A stretch of DNA of 64,000 nucleotides. It comes from Bacteroidales bacterium UBA1187. GTDB lineage: Bacteria; Bacteroidota; Bacteroidia; Bacteroidales; Paludibacteraceae. The stretch lies in NCBI GenBank assembly GCA_002309835.1, contig DBYL01000040.1, positions 1,644 through 65,643 of the forward strand. The letters are read 5' to 3'. Position 1 is the stretch's first letter; every line of letters begins with the position of its first letter. Of this stretch, positions 51,901 through 59,576 are shown in pieces. The notes beneath the pieces are model-generated. The model was not told the origin of the DNA, did no database searches, and worked only from the letters and a program-made list of their open reading frames with translations. Both the position numbers and the translations under genes were made by a program.

Positions 51901-52999
51901 TAAAGCACTCCATATAACGGGTTCTATCACCCGCACGCTGTTAGGTGTGACGTTTCTCTTCTCGAGTTTCGTAAAGGCCGTTGACCCGCTGGGTACAGTC
52001 TATAAGATAGAAGACTATCTGAAAGCTTTCGGCGGTTTTGCTACTGACCTGCTTCCTTTAGCTGGAACTGCAGCAGTGTGTCTTATTGCTGTTGAATGGA
52101 TGTTGGGCATATGCATGTTAGCAAATATCCGCACGCATTGGACGAGTTGGTTAGCTCTTGCTTTCTACCTTGTCATGACACCCCTTACGCTTTGGATTGC
52201 GTTAACCAATCCTATCAGCGACTGCGGTTGTTTTGGTGATGCATTGGTACTGACGAATTGGCAGACTTTCTGGAAGAATATAGTGCTGCTTAGTCTTGTC
52301 GTCATCCTATTGGTATGCCGCAAAGCTATTCCACAGACCTTTACGTGGCCGGCAGAGATAATCATTGCCGGTATCGGTTTAGGTGCGTTAATCAATATCA
52401 TGTGTTACAGTTATAACCACCTGCCGCCTATGGATTTCCGTCCGTATAAAGTAGGCAATCATATCCCTACTCTCATGGAAATACCGGAAGATGCGGAGGC
52501 CGATGTCTATGAGACAACGCTGATCTATGAGAAAGATGGCGTACAACAGGAGTTCACGCTCGACAACTACCCCAAAGGCGACAGTACATGGACCTTCGTA
52601 GACCAGAAATCGAAACTCATCAAGAAAGGCTATGAAGCTCCTATTCATGACTTTGAAATCCTAACCATGGACTTCGATGATATCACGTATGATGTATTGG
52701 AATCCGAAGAACCCATCACGCTTGTAATCATTTATGAGATTAAGAAGATGAATCGCTCGCAAATGGATAAACTACGCTCTATCATTCACGAACGGAGTAA
52801 GGTGTATGTACTTACCGGTTCCGGAGAAGACGAAGTTATCGAACTGGCCGAGGAGTTAGGCTGGGACGAAGAGACCACATGGGCAACCTTCTGTTATACT
52901 GATCCCGTCACGCTGAAGACTATCGTGCGTGCGAACCCGGGACTGATTGTTGTACAGAACGGTACTATTATTGAGAAAAAGAATTTTAAACAACTATAG
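51887..52999 (+). CDS. BT_3928-family DoxX-like membrane protein
   Basis: 370 residues. The N-terminal half (about 10-175) has four or five membrane helices of DoxX/MauE type, with a CGCFGD motif (NPISDCGCFGDALVL), the cysteine pair typical of MauE-like disulfide partners. The C-terminal half (about 180-370) is periplasmic-type, perhaps thioredoxin-like in fold (LVIIYEIKKMNRSQMDKLRS, FCYTDPVTLKTIVRANPGLI, VVQNGTII) but without a CxxC. Role unknown; disulfide or redox chemistry is a reasonable guess. Confidence 0.85.
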   Translation: MKKIDKALHITGSITRTLLGVTFLFSSFVKAVDPLGTVYKIEDYLKAFGGFATDLLPLAGTAAVCLIAVEWMLGICMLANIRTHWTSWLALAFYLVMTPLTLWIALTNPISDCGCFGDALVLTNWQTFWKNIVLLSLVVILLVCRKAIPQTFTWPAEIIIAGIGLGALINIMCYSYNHLPPMDFRPYKVGNHIPTLMEIPEDAEADVYETTLIYEKDGVQQEFTLDNYPKGDSTWTFVDQKSKLIKKGYEAPIHDFEILTMDFDDITYDVLESEEPITLVIIYEIKKMNRSQMDKLRSIIHERSKVYVLTGSGEDEVIELAEELGWDEETTWATFCYTDPVTLKTIVRANPGLIVVQNGTIIEKKNFKQL

Positions 53000-53002
53000 A
53001 AT

Positions 53003-53755
53003 ATGGCAAGAATTAAAATGGTTGCAGGTAACTGGAAGATGAACAAGAACCTGCAGGAAGGTGTAGCTTTAGCTACCGAATTGAAAGAAGCAGTAAAAGA
53101 TCCTAAATGCGCCGTCGTTATCGGTACGCCGTTTATCCACTTGGCTACCGTGGCTGAGTTGCTCAAGGGTTCGCCGATCAAGGTAGCTGCAGAGAACTGC
53201 GCAGACCACGAGAAAGGTGCTTACACCGGTGAGGTAAGCGCAGAGATGGTGAAGAGCACGGGTGCTGAATACGTCATCCTCGGTCACTCGGAGCGCCGTC
53301 AGTACTACGCTGAGAGCTACGAGATGCTGGCAGAGAAGACCCGTCTGGCACTGGCTAACGGTCTGAAAGTCATCTTCTGTATCGGTGAGGTAAAAGAGGA
53401 GCGCGAGGCAGGCAAGCAGAACGAGGTAGTGAAAGCACAACTCGAAGGATCTGTCTTCGGTCTGAGCGCTGAGGAGTGGAAGAATATCACCCTGGCTTAC
53501 GAACCAGTTTGGGCAATCGGTACGGGTCTTACGGCCACGCCGGAGCAGGCACAGGAGATCCATGCATACATCCGCAGCCTCGTGGCTGAGAAGTTCGGTA
53601 AGGCTGCTGCAGACGACACCACCATCCTCTATGGCGGTAGCTGCAACGATAAGAACGCAGCAGAGCTCTTCGCGTGCCCGGATATCGACGGTGGCCTCAT
53701 CGGTGGCGCTGCCCTCGTAGCAGAGAAATTCTTAGCGATTATTGCAGCTAGATAA
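53003..53755 (+). CDS. tpiA: Triosephosphate isomerase
   Basis: Interconverts dihydroxyacetone phosphate and glyceraldehyde-3-phosphate. 250 residues: N-terminal AGNWKMNKNLQEG (catalytic Lys and Asn), VILGHSERRQYY (catalytic His), AYEPVWAIGTGLTATPEQA (catalytic Glu) and LYGGSCNDKNAAEL plus GGLIGGAALVAEKF for phosphate. The stop codon is inside the first unit of the 8-bp repeat that fills the gap to the next gene. Confidence 0.97.
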   Translation: MARIKMVAGNWKMNKNLQEGVALATELKEAVKDPKCAVVIGTPFIHLATVAELLKGSPIKVAAENCADHEKGAYTGEVSAEMVKSTGAEYVILGHSERRQYYAESYEMLAEKTRLALANGLKVIFCIGEVKEEREAGKQNEVVKAQLEGSVFGLSAEEWKNITLAYEPVWAIGTGLTATPEQAQEIHAYIRSLVAEKFGKAAADDTTILYGGSCNDKNAAELFACPDIDGGLIGGAALVAEKFLAIIAAR

Positions 53756-53795
53756 CTAGATAACTAGACGACTAGTCGACTAGACAACTAGTAAC
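53748..53795 (+). repeat. 8-bp tandem repeat, 6 units, filling the tpiA gap
   Basis: CTAGATAA, CTAGATAA, CTAGACGA, CTAGTCGA, CTAGACAA, CTAGTAAC. The first unit contains the tpiA stop, the last ends exactly at the ATG (53796) of the next gene. Units also form CTAG palindromes. Confidence 0.88.
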
Positions 53796-54320
53796 ATGGC
53801 CTTGGTTAAATCTATTAATAGAAACGGAGAGATCCTTACCCCGCACATCGCTGACGACGTCTTCATGGCGGAGAACGCCACGGTGGTTGGCGATGTGACG
53901 GTGGGTGAAGGAAGCAGCTTATGGTTCAATTCTGTGCTGCGCGGAGACGTGAATACCATCGTCGTCGGGAAACACTGTAACATACAGGATGGCGCAGTGC
54001 TCCATACGCTCTACCAGAAATCGACCATCACCCTCGGCGACTACGTGTCTGTAGGACACAACGTCACCATCCACGGTGCAGATGTCGATGACTACGCCCT
54101 GATAGGTATGGGTGCTACTCTACTCGACGGTGCCCACGTAGGCGAAGGAGCCATCGTAGCGGCGAACGCGCTGGTGCTCAAAGGCACACAGATAGGTCCG
54201 CACGAGATCTGGGGCGGCGTGCCGGCGAAATTCATCAAGAAAGCCGATCCCGCCCAGACAGAAGAGATCAATAAGAAAATAGCGAACAACTACGCCATGT
54301 ACGCTAGTTGGTACCGGTGA
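53796..54320 (+). CDS. Gamma-class carbonic anhydrase family protein
   Basis: A 174-residue left-handed beta-helix protein with hexapeptide repeats; the metal ligands are suggested by RGDVNTIVVGKHCNIQDGAV, SVGHNVTIHGADV and GMGATLLDGAHVG, the YrdA/PaaY pattern. Such proteins bind Zn or Fe and may hydrate CO2, although many members lack activity. The N-terminus (TPHIADDVFMAENATVVGDV) is typical. Cytosolic. Confidence 0.9.
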   Translation: MALVKSINRNGEILTPHIADDVFMAENATVVGDVTVGEGSSLWFNSVLRGDVNTIVVGKHCNIQDGAVLHTLYQKSTITLGDYVSVGHNVTIHGADVDDYALIGMGATLLDGAHVGEGAIVAANALVLKGTQIGPHEIWGGVPAKFIKKADPAQTEEINKKIANNYAMYASWYR

Positions 54321-54328
54321 GTCACCGG
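54314..54328. other. 15-bp palindrome over a stop codon
   Basis: CCGGTGA-G-TCACCGG, spanning the end of the carbonic anhydrase gene, 25 bp before pyrH. The loop is one base, so a DNA binding site is likelier than an RNA hairpin. Confidence 0.3.
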
Positions 54329-54353
54329 AGACAAACATAACAACGCTACTACT

Positions 54354-55058
54354 ATGTATAAACGAATATTATTAAAACTTTCCGGCGAGAGTTTGGCCGG
54401 AGAGAGCAAGCAAGGTATTGATACCCAGCGCTTGACTGAGTACGCTCAGCAAGTTAAAGCCATCGCTCAGAAGGGCGTGCAGATTGGTATCGTCATCGGT
54501 GGCGGGAATATCTTCCGCGGTCTGAGTGGTGCCCAGAGAGGTTTTGATCGCGTCAAAGGTGACCAGATGGGTATGCTTGCAACCGTCATTAACGCTTTAG
54601 CGTTACAGTCCGCTCTCGAAGCTATCGGTCAACCTGTACGTGTACTGACCTCCATCCGTATGGAACCCGTAGGAGACTTTTACAGCCCTGCGAAAGCTAT
54701 CCGTCTGTTAGAAGGCGGTAACGTAGTCATCCTTGCCGGCGGCACCGGAGCACCCTACTTCACTACCGATACAGGATCGAGTCTGCGTGCACTGGAGATC
54801 AAAGCCGAGGTGATGCTCAAGGGTACCCGCGTGGACGGTATTTACACTGCTGACCCCGAGAAAGACCCGAAGGCTACGAAGTTCGATGAGATCACGTATG
54901 ACGAAGTCATCCGTCGCGGACTAAAAGTGATGGACCTCACGGCTACAGCCATGGCCAAAGAGAACGGTCTGCCCATCTATGTATTTAACATGGATATCCC
55001 GGGTAACCTGGAGAAAGTTATCAACGGAGATAAAATAGGAACACTTGTAAAACCCTAA
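54354..55058 (+). CDS. pyrH: UMP kinase
   Basis: Phosphorylates UMP to UDP (amino-acid-kinase fold, hexamer, cytosol). 234 residues with LLKLSGESLAGE at the start, IGIVIGGGNIFRG, GDQMGMLATVINALALQ, VVILAGGTGAPYFTTDT and GVYTADP-like DGIYTADPEKDP. It leads the conserved pyrH-frr-rsgA string. Confidence 0.96.
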   Translation: MYKRILLKLSGESLAGESKQGIDTQRLTEYAQQVKAIAQKGVQIGIVIGGGNIFRGLSGAQRGFDRVKGDQMGMLATVINALALQSALEAIGQPVRVLTSIRMEPVGDFYSPAKAIRLLEGGNVVILAGGTGAPYFTTDTGSSLRALEIKAEVMLKGTRVDGIYTADPEKDPKATKFDEITYDEVIRRGLKVMDLTATAMAKENGLPIYVFNMDIPGNLEKVINGDKIGTLVKP

Positions 55059-55062
55059 TAGT

Positions 55063-55626
55063 ATGGAAGACGAACTTGAATTGTATCAATCTGCAGCCGA
55101 AGAACAAATGCAGAACTCTGTCGCTCACTTGGACGACACCCTTCAGCACATCCGTGCCGGCAAAGCCAACCCACGTATCTTAGACCCTATCAAGGTAGAT
55201 TACTATGGCACTCTGTCGCCGCTTAGTAGCTGTGCTACTATCGTGACGCCGGATGCACGAACGATCGCTATCACGCCGTGGGAGAAGAAACTCATCGGTG
55301 ACATTGAGCGCGCGATCATCAACTCGAATATCGGTCTGGCTCCGTCGAATAACGGAGAGACCATCCGTCTGGTGTTACCACCGTTGACCGAAGAGCGTCG
55401 TCGTGAACTCTGCAAGCAATGTAAAGCCGAAGCTGAGAGCGCTAAGATGTCCATCCGTAATGCCCGCCGTGACGCCATCGAGGAGTTTAAGAAACTCGTG
55501 AAGAACGGTCTGAGCGAAGACATCGAGAAAGATGCCGAAGAGGACATCCAAAAGGTGCACGACAAATATATCGCTAAGGTTGACGCCCTCTACGCCGCCA
55601 AAGAGAAAGAGATTATGACGGTTTAA
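55063..55626 (+). CDS. frr: Ribosome recycling factor
   Basis: Splits post-termination ribosomes with EF-G. 187 residues, tRNA-like two-domain protein: AHLDDTLQHIRAGKANPRIL, ITPWEKKLIGDIERAIINSN, NGETIRLVLPPLTEERRREL and a helical end. Starts 4 bp after pyrH. Confidence 0.96.
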   Translation: MEDELELYQSAAEEQMQNSVAHLDDTLQHIRAGKANPRILDPIKVDYYGTLSPLSSCATIVTPDARTIAITPWEKKLIGDIERAIINSNIGLAPSNNGETIRLVLPPLTEERRRELCKQCKAEAESAKMSIRNARRDAIEEFKKLVKNGLSEDIEKDAEEDIQKVHDKYIAKVDALYAAKEKEIMTV

Positions 55627-55657
55627 CCGTTTAGCGATTAGCGTTGAGCGTTGAGAG
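55623..55657 (+). repeat. TTAGCG-type heptamer repeat at the frr-rsgA junction
   Basis: TTAACCG, TTTAGCG, ATTAGCG, TTGAGCG, TTGAGAG. It spans the frr stop, the whole 24-bp gap and the TTG start of rsgA. Confidence 0.78.
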
Positions 55658-56574
55658 GTTTAGTCATCAAATCTACGGGTAGCAGTTACATCGTTCGTAT
55701 GGACGATGGTACGAATGCGGAATGTCGAATCAAAGGCAACTTCCGCATTCGTGGTATTCGTAGTACCAATCCGATTGCTGTTGGCGATTATGTGATGGTG
55801 CAGACGCTTGCGGATGGCACCAATTGGATTGCGGAAATCGAGGAGCGGAAGAATTATATCATCCGTCGTTCGACGAACCTAAGCAAAGAGAGCCATATAC
55901 TCGCCTCCAATATCGACCAGGTGGCGCTTATCGTCACAGTGAACCACCCGGTGACGAGTACCACATTCATCGATCGTTTCTTAGCTACATGCGAGGCTTA
56001 CCGCGTGCAAACGACCTTGATTTTCAATAAGATAGATTTGCTCACAGACGAAGAGATCGCGCAGTTGGAGGAGTTGCGAGCGCTCTATGAAGGTTTAGGT
56101 TACCCTACCCTCGCCATCAGTGCCAAGAGCGGAGATTGCAAAGCAGTCCAAAGGGCTCTGGCAGGAAAAGTGACCTTGCTAAGCGGTAACTCCGGTGTAG
56201 GCAAAAGCACCCTTCTCAATGCCCTTTTCGGGAAAGAACTCACGCGTACAGGTAAGATCTCCGATGCACATGACAAAGGAATGCATACGACGACTTTCAG
56301 CGAGATGTATTTCCTACCGGATGGCGGCGCCGTGATTGACACTCCGGGTATCAAAGGTTTCGGATCTATAGACATGAAACGCGAGGAGGTAGGGCATTAT
56401 TTCCGCGAGATCTTCCGCATCGGTCGTGACTGCCGTTTCGGAAACTGCACCCATACGGGTGAACCCGGTTGCGCCGTACATGACGCACTAATAACGGGAG
56501 ACGTTGCCATCTCCCGTTACGAATCGTATCTATCAATGTTAGACGATACTACAGAAGGAAAGTATCGAGTGTAG
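55651..56574 (+). CDS. rsgA: Ribosome small subunit GTPase RsgA
   Basis: Circularly permuted GTPase that checks 30S maturation. The chosen start is TTG 55651, giving MRGLVIKSTG, which fits the family N-terminus. OB-fold (about 1-75); G4 NKID before G1 GNSGVGKSTLLN (about 180); G3 DTPGIKGF; zinc knuckle CRFGNCTHTGEPGC near 275. 307 residues, normal. The start codon itself lies inside a heptamer repeat. The 3' end overlaps korB by 26 bp. Confidence 0.94.
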   Translation: MRGLVIKSTGSSYIVRMDDGTNAECRIKGNFRIRGIRSTNPIAVGDYVMVQTLADGTNWIAEIEERKNYIIRRSTNLSKESHILASNIDQVALIVTVNHPVTSTTFIDRFLATCEAYRVQTTLIFNKIDLLTDEEIAQLEELRALYEGLGYPTLAISAKSGDCKAVQRALAGKVTLLSGNSGVGKSTLLNALFGKELTRTGKISDAHDKGMHTTTFSEMYFLPDGGAVIDTPGIKGFGSIDMKREEVGHYFREIFRIGRDCRFGNCTHTGEPGCAVHDALITGDVAISRYESYLSMLDDTTEGKYRV

Positions 56575-57583
56575 CCGTCAGTTCGTCAAAGGTCTTCGCT
56601 TTGGCTTTCTCACGTACTTCTTTTATCTGATCATTCACCGCCTGGTCATATGTCTGCGCTTCTACATCGCGGATGACGCCTAAGGCTACAGGCAGGCTGA
56701 AGTCTGCATTCTGCTCACTGACGTCCGTGAAACGCTCCTGCCCCATCAATGCTAATAAGCGATGGAGCGTCGGATCCTGCTGACGGGCGTCGTGCGTGAG
56801 TACACGCGAGTCATCAGCGGCCACTACAATAATACGCGGAACGAAGGTCTGCGGGTCGATTTCTACAGCAAGTCCTTTATCTTTATTCGCTCCGAAAATC
56901 ATCTTCTCGCCGTGCTTAAGCACAATCGAGTGCTCAGCGCGTTGCTCGCGGTCCGCTATCCACGCGTGCGTACCATTATTAAATATAACGCAATTCACGA
57001 GGCATTCTACGATTGAACAACCCTTATGTTGCTGCGCCGCCACGAGGCAGTCCACCGTCGTCGGTACATCAACATCCAGCGTGCGGGCGAAGAAAGTGCC
57101 GCGTGCGCCTAACACCAGTTCAGCAGGGATGAACGGCCGCTCAACCGTACCGAACGGACTTGATTTGGATACAAAGCCCTTGGGACTCGTAGGCGAGTAC
57201 TGACCTTTGGTCAGTCCGTAGATGCGGTTATTAAACATACAGACATTCAAGTCCACATTTCTACGTATCTCATGAATGAAATGGTTCCCTCCGATAGCCA
57301 GACAGTCGCCGTCACCACTCATCTGCCATACAGTTAGTTCCGGGTGACTCGTTTTCACACCTGTGGCAACCGCACCTCCACGACCGTGGATTGTATTAAA
57401 TCCGTAGGTATTCAGATAATGCGGCATACGACTCGAACAACCGATACCGGAGATGACTGCTACGTTATGAGGTTCGATACCTATCTGCGCCATGGCTTTC
57501 TGAAGCGCCATACATATCGCATGATCACCACAACCGGGACAGAAACGTACGTATTGATCTGATTTAAATTGAGAAGCTTCCAT
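56549..57583 (-). CDS. korB: 2-oxoacid:ferredoxin oxidoreductase beta subunit
   Basis: TPP-binding subunit that with KorA oxidatively decarboxylates 2-oxoacids (2-oxoglutarate type most likely) with ferredoxin as acceptor, or runs in reverse in anaerobes. 344 residues: RFCPGCGDHAICMALQKAM, GCSSRMPHYLNTYG, the TPP/Mg motif MSGDGDCLAIGGNHFIHEIR with NNRIYGLTKGQYSPTS following. It lies 20 bp downstream of korA with heptamer repeats in the gap. Confidence 0.92.
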   Translation of the reverse strand: MEASQFKSDQYVRFCPGCGDHAICMALQKAMAQIGIEPHNVAVISGIGCSSRMPHYLNTYGFNTIHGRGGAVATGVKTSHPELTVWQMSGDGDCLAIGGNHFIHEIRRNVDLNVCMFNNRIYGLTKGQYSPTSPKGFVSKSSPFGTVERPFIPAELVLGARGTFFARTLDVDVPTTVDCLVAAQQHKGCSIVECLVNCVIFNNGTHAWIADREQRAEHSIVLKHGEKMIFGANKDKGLAVEIDPQTFVPRIIVVAADDSRVLTHDARQQDPTLHRLLALMGQERFTDVSEQNADFSLPVALGVIRDVEAQTYDQAVNDQIKEVREKAKAKTFDELTATLDTFLL

Positions 57584-57589
57584 AATCGA

Positions 57590-57617
57590 TTAGCGTTTAG
57601 GGTTTAGCGTTCAGCGG
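57590..57617. repeat. TTAGCGT-type heptamer repeat between korA and korB
   Basis: Plus strand: TTAGCGT, TTAGGGT, TTAGCGT, TCAGCGG. It includes the korA stop codon and part of its last codons. Confidence 0.8.
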
Positions 57618-59430
57618 ATTTCACGAAGTTAACGATGCGTTCTACAGCGAACGGTTGTCCTTGTATCTCGTTATACTGCTCTATCGGCAGGCTAGGTATT
57701 TGCGCGCGAAGATACGCCGCAAATTGTCCGGTATTTAATTCGCACACAACAATGCGCTTATATTGACTAAGCACCTCGCGGGTGTTTTTCGGCAGCGGAT
57801 GGATATAATTGAACTGCGCCAGATCGCAATGCAGTGCATCGGCAGCCGCATGCAGATGGCCCTCCGTACTACCCCAGCCGACTAAGAGTGTGTCGCTCTT
57901 TGCTGCGTCTACTGCATGAACGACTTTCAGTTCGGGAATCTGGTTCGCTATCTGCTCAATCTTATGTTTGCGGGCAAGCACCATCTTCTCGTGGTTCGCA
58001 GGATTGGTAGAGATCGTACCGCGTTCGGCATCGCGCTCCAGACCGATGTTACGGTGCTGGAAACCCTCCATACCCGGGAAGGCCCAGTAGCGTACGCCAC
58101 GTTCGTCGCGCAACGCAGGGTTATATTGTCCTTTCAGTTCCTGAGGTACGCTTTGCGGATGGATAGCAGGCAGTTCCGCCAGTTGAGGTACGCGCCAGAG
58201 AGCGGTACCGTTCGCCAGATATGTATCAGTAAGCAGGATCACCGGCGTCATGTTTTCCAAGGCCAGACGACAAGCCTCATACGCGAAATCAAAGCAGTTA
58301 GCGGATGTAGAAGCTGCGATGACTACCGCCGGACACTCTCCGTTACGTCCGTAGAGCGCCTGCAGCAGGTCCGTCTGCTCGGTCTTGGTAGGAAGACCTG
58401 TACTCGGTCCACCGCGCTGCACATCGATAACTACTAACGGTAACTCCGCCATGACGGCTAAGCCTATGGCTTCGGACTTCAGACTCAGACCCGGACCGGA
58501 AGTAGAGGTACATGCGAGGTCTCCGGCAAAAGCCGCACCGATAGCGGTACATACACCGGCTATCTCATCCTCCGCCTGCACAACCATCACATTCACATCC
58601 TTACGGCCCGCTAACTCATGCATGATATCCGTAGCCGGCGTGATCGGATACGAACCGAGGAACAGACGCTTGCCTGCTTTCTCTGCCGCTGCTATCAGTC
58701 CCCACGCTGTAGCTTTATTTCCGGCAATAGACGTATAGCGACCACTTTGCTTAGTAGGACTTGTCGGACTCGTCAGACGAATCTGATTGACGGAGAGCGC
58801 CAAATTCTGGCCGTAGTTATAACCATCCACCATTACCTTGGTGTTCGGCGCGATGAGAGCGGGTTTCTTCTTGAATTTATCTTCCAACAGATGAATCGCT
58901 TCATCCATCGGTTCATCGAACAACCAGCACACCAGACCGAGGGCGAACATGTTACGGCTCTTGAGCATGGCTTTGTTATCCAAGCCCGAGTCTTTCAATG
59001 CCTCTTTGGTAAGCGTGGTCAGGGCCACAGGCACGATCTGCACACTCTCAGGAATACCGAGCTCCGTAAACGGATTATCGGTCTTATACTGTGCTTTCTC
59101 CAAGTCCTTCTCCGTAAGTGCATCGGTATCCACGATGATGATGGCGTGGTCGTGATAATGCTTATTCAACGCACTCACTTTCAACGCCGCGGCATTCATC
59201 GCTACGATGACATCCGCTTTGTCTCCGGGCGTATAGACACCTGAACCCAACTGAACTTGGAAACCACTCACGCCGCCTATGGTACCTTGCGGCGCACGAA
59301 TTTCTGCAGGAAAATCCGGCAAAGTAGAGATCTCATGACCAAGAATGGCGCTTAAAGACGAGAATAGATTACCCGTCAATTGCATTCCATCGCCCGAGTC
59401 TCCACAAAATCGAATAACTACGTTTCTCAC
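57604..59430 (-). CDS. korA: 2-oxoacid:ferredoxin oxidoreductase, fused gamma-alpha subunit
   Basis: 608 residues with the gamma domain first (about 1-190, RFCGDSGDGMQLTGNLFSSL and TIGGVSGFQVQLGSG), then the alpha pyrimidine-binding domain (about 215-608, SYPITPATDIMHELAGR, VVQAEDEIAGVCTAIGAAFAG, TSTSGPGLSLKSEAIGLA and the QRGGPSTGLPTKTEQTDLLQ motif). The QRGGPSTGLPT motif marks the 2-oxoglutarate/branched 2-oxoacid group. GTG start. Its own promoter lies 30 bp upstream. Confidence 0.93.
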   Translation of the reverse strand: MRNVVIRFCGDSGDGMQLTGNLFSSLSAILGHEISTLPDFPAEIRAPQGTIGGVSGFQVQLGSGVYTPGDKADVIVAMNAAALKVSALNKHYHDHAIIIVDTDALTEKDLEKAQYKTDNPFTELGIPESVQIVPVALTTLTKEALKDSGLDNKAMLKSRNMFALGLVCWLFDEPMDEAIHLLEDKFKKKPALIAPNTKVMVDGYNYGQNLALSVNQIRLTSPTSPTKQSGRYTSIAGNKATAWGLIAAAEKAGKRLFLGSYPITPATDIMHELAGRKDVNVMVVQAEDEIAGVCTAIGAAFAGDLACTSTSGPGLSLKSEAIGLAVMAELPLVVIDVQRGGPSTGLPTKTEQTDLLQALYGRNGECPAVVIAASTSANCFDFAYEACRLALENMTPVILLTDTYLANGTALWRVPQLAELPAIHPQSVPQELKGQYNPALRDERGVRYWAFPGMEGFQHRNIGLERDAERGTISTNPANHEKMVLARKHKIEQIANQIPELKVVHAVDAAKSDTLLVGWGSTEGHLHAAADALHCDLAQFNYIHPLPKNTREVLSQYKRIVVCELNTGQFAAYLRAQIPSLPIEQYNEIQGQPFAVERIVNFVKSAER

Positions 59431-59458
59431 GATAAATTGATTATTGTTAAATTTTGCG

Positions 59459-59489
59459 CAAAATTACAAATAATTTTTCATATGTGCAA
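59459..59489 (-). promoter_or_regulatory. korA promoter
   Basis: Minus strand: TTGCACAT (TTG 59489-59487), 20-bp spacer, TAATTTTG (59466-59459) followed by CGC. Confidence 0.75.
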
Positions 59490-59535
59490 ATAATACAGGA
59501 TTTTTTGTCAATAATGAAGAAAAACGCGGGTGCGC

Positions 59536-59566
59536 TTGCGTATTCGAAAAAAATGTAGTAACTTTG
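59536..59566 (+). promoter_or_regulatory. lepA promoter
   Basis: TTGCGTAT (TTG 59536-59538), 20-bp spacer, TAACTTTG (59559-59566) followed by CAGCCGATTTATG: the start codon is 10 bp after the box. Confidence 0.8.
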
Positions 59567-59576
59567 CAGCCGATTT

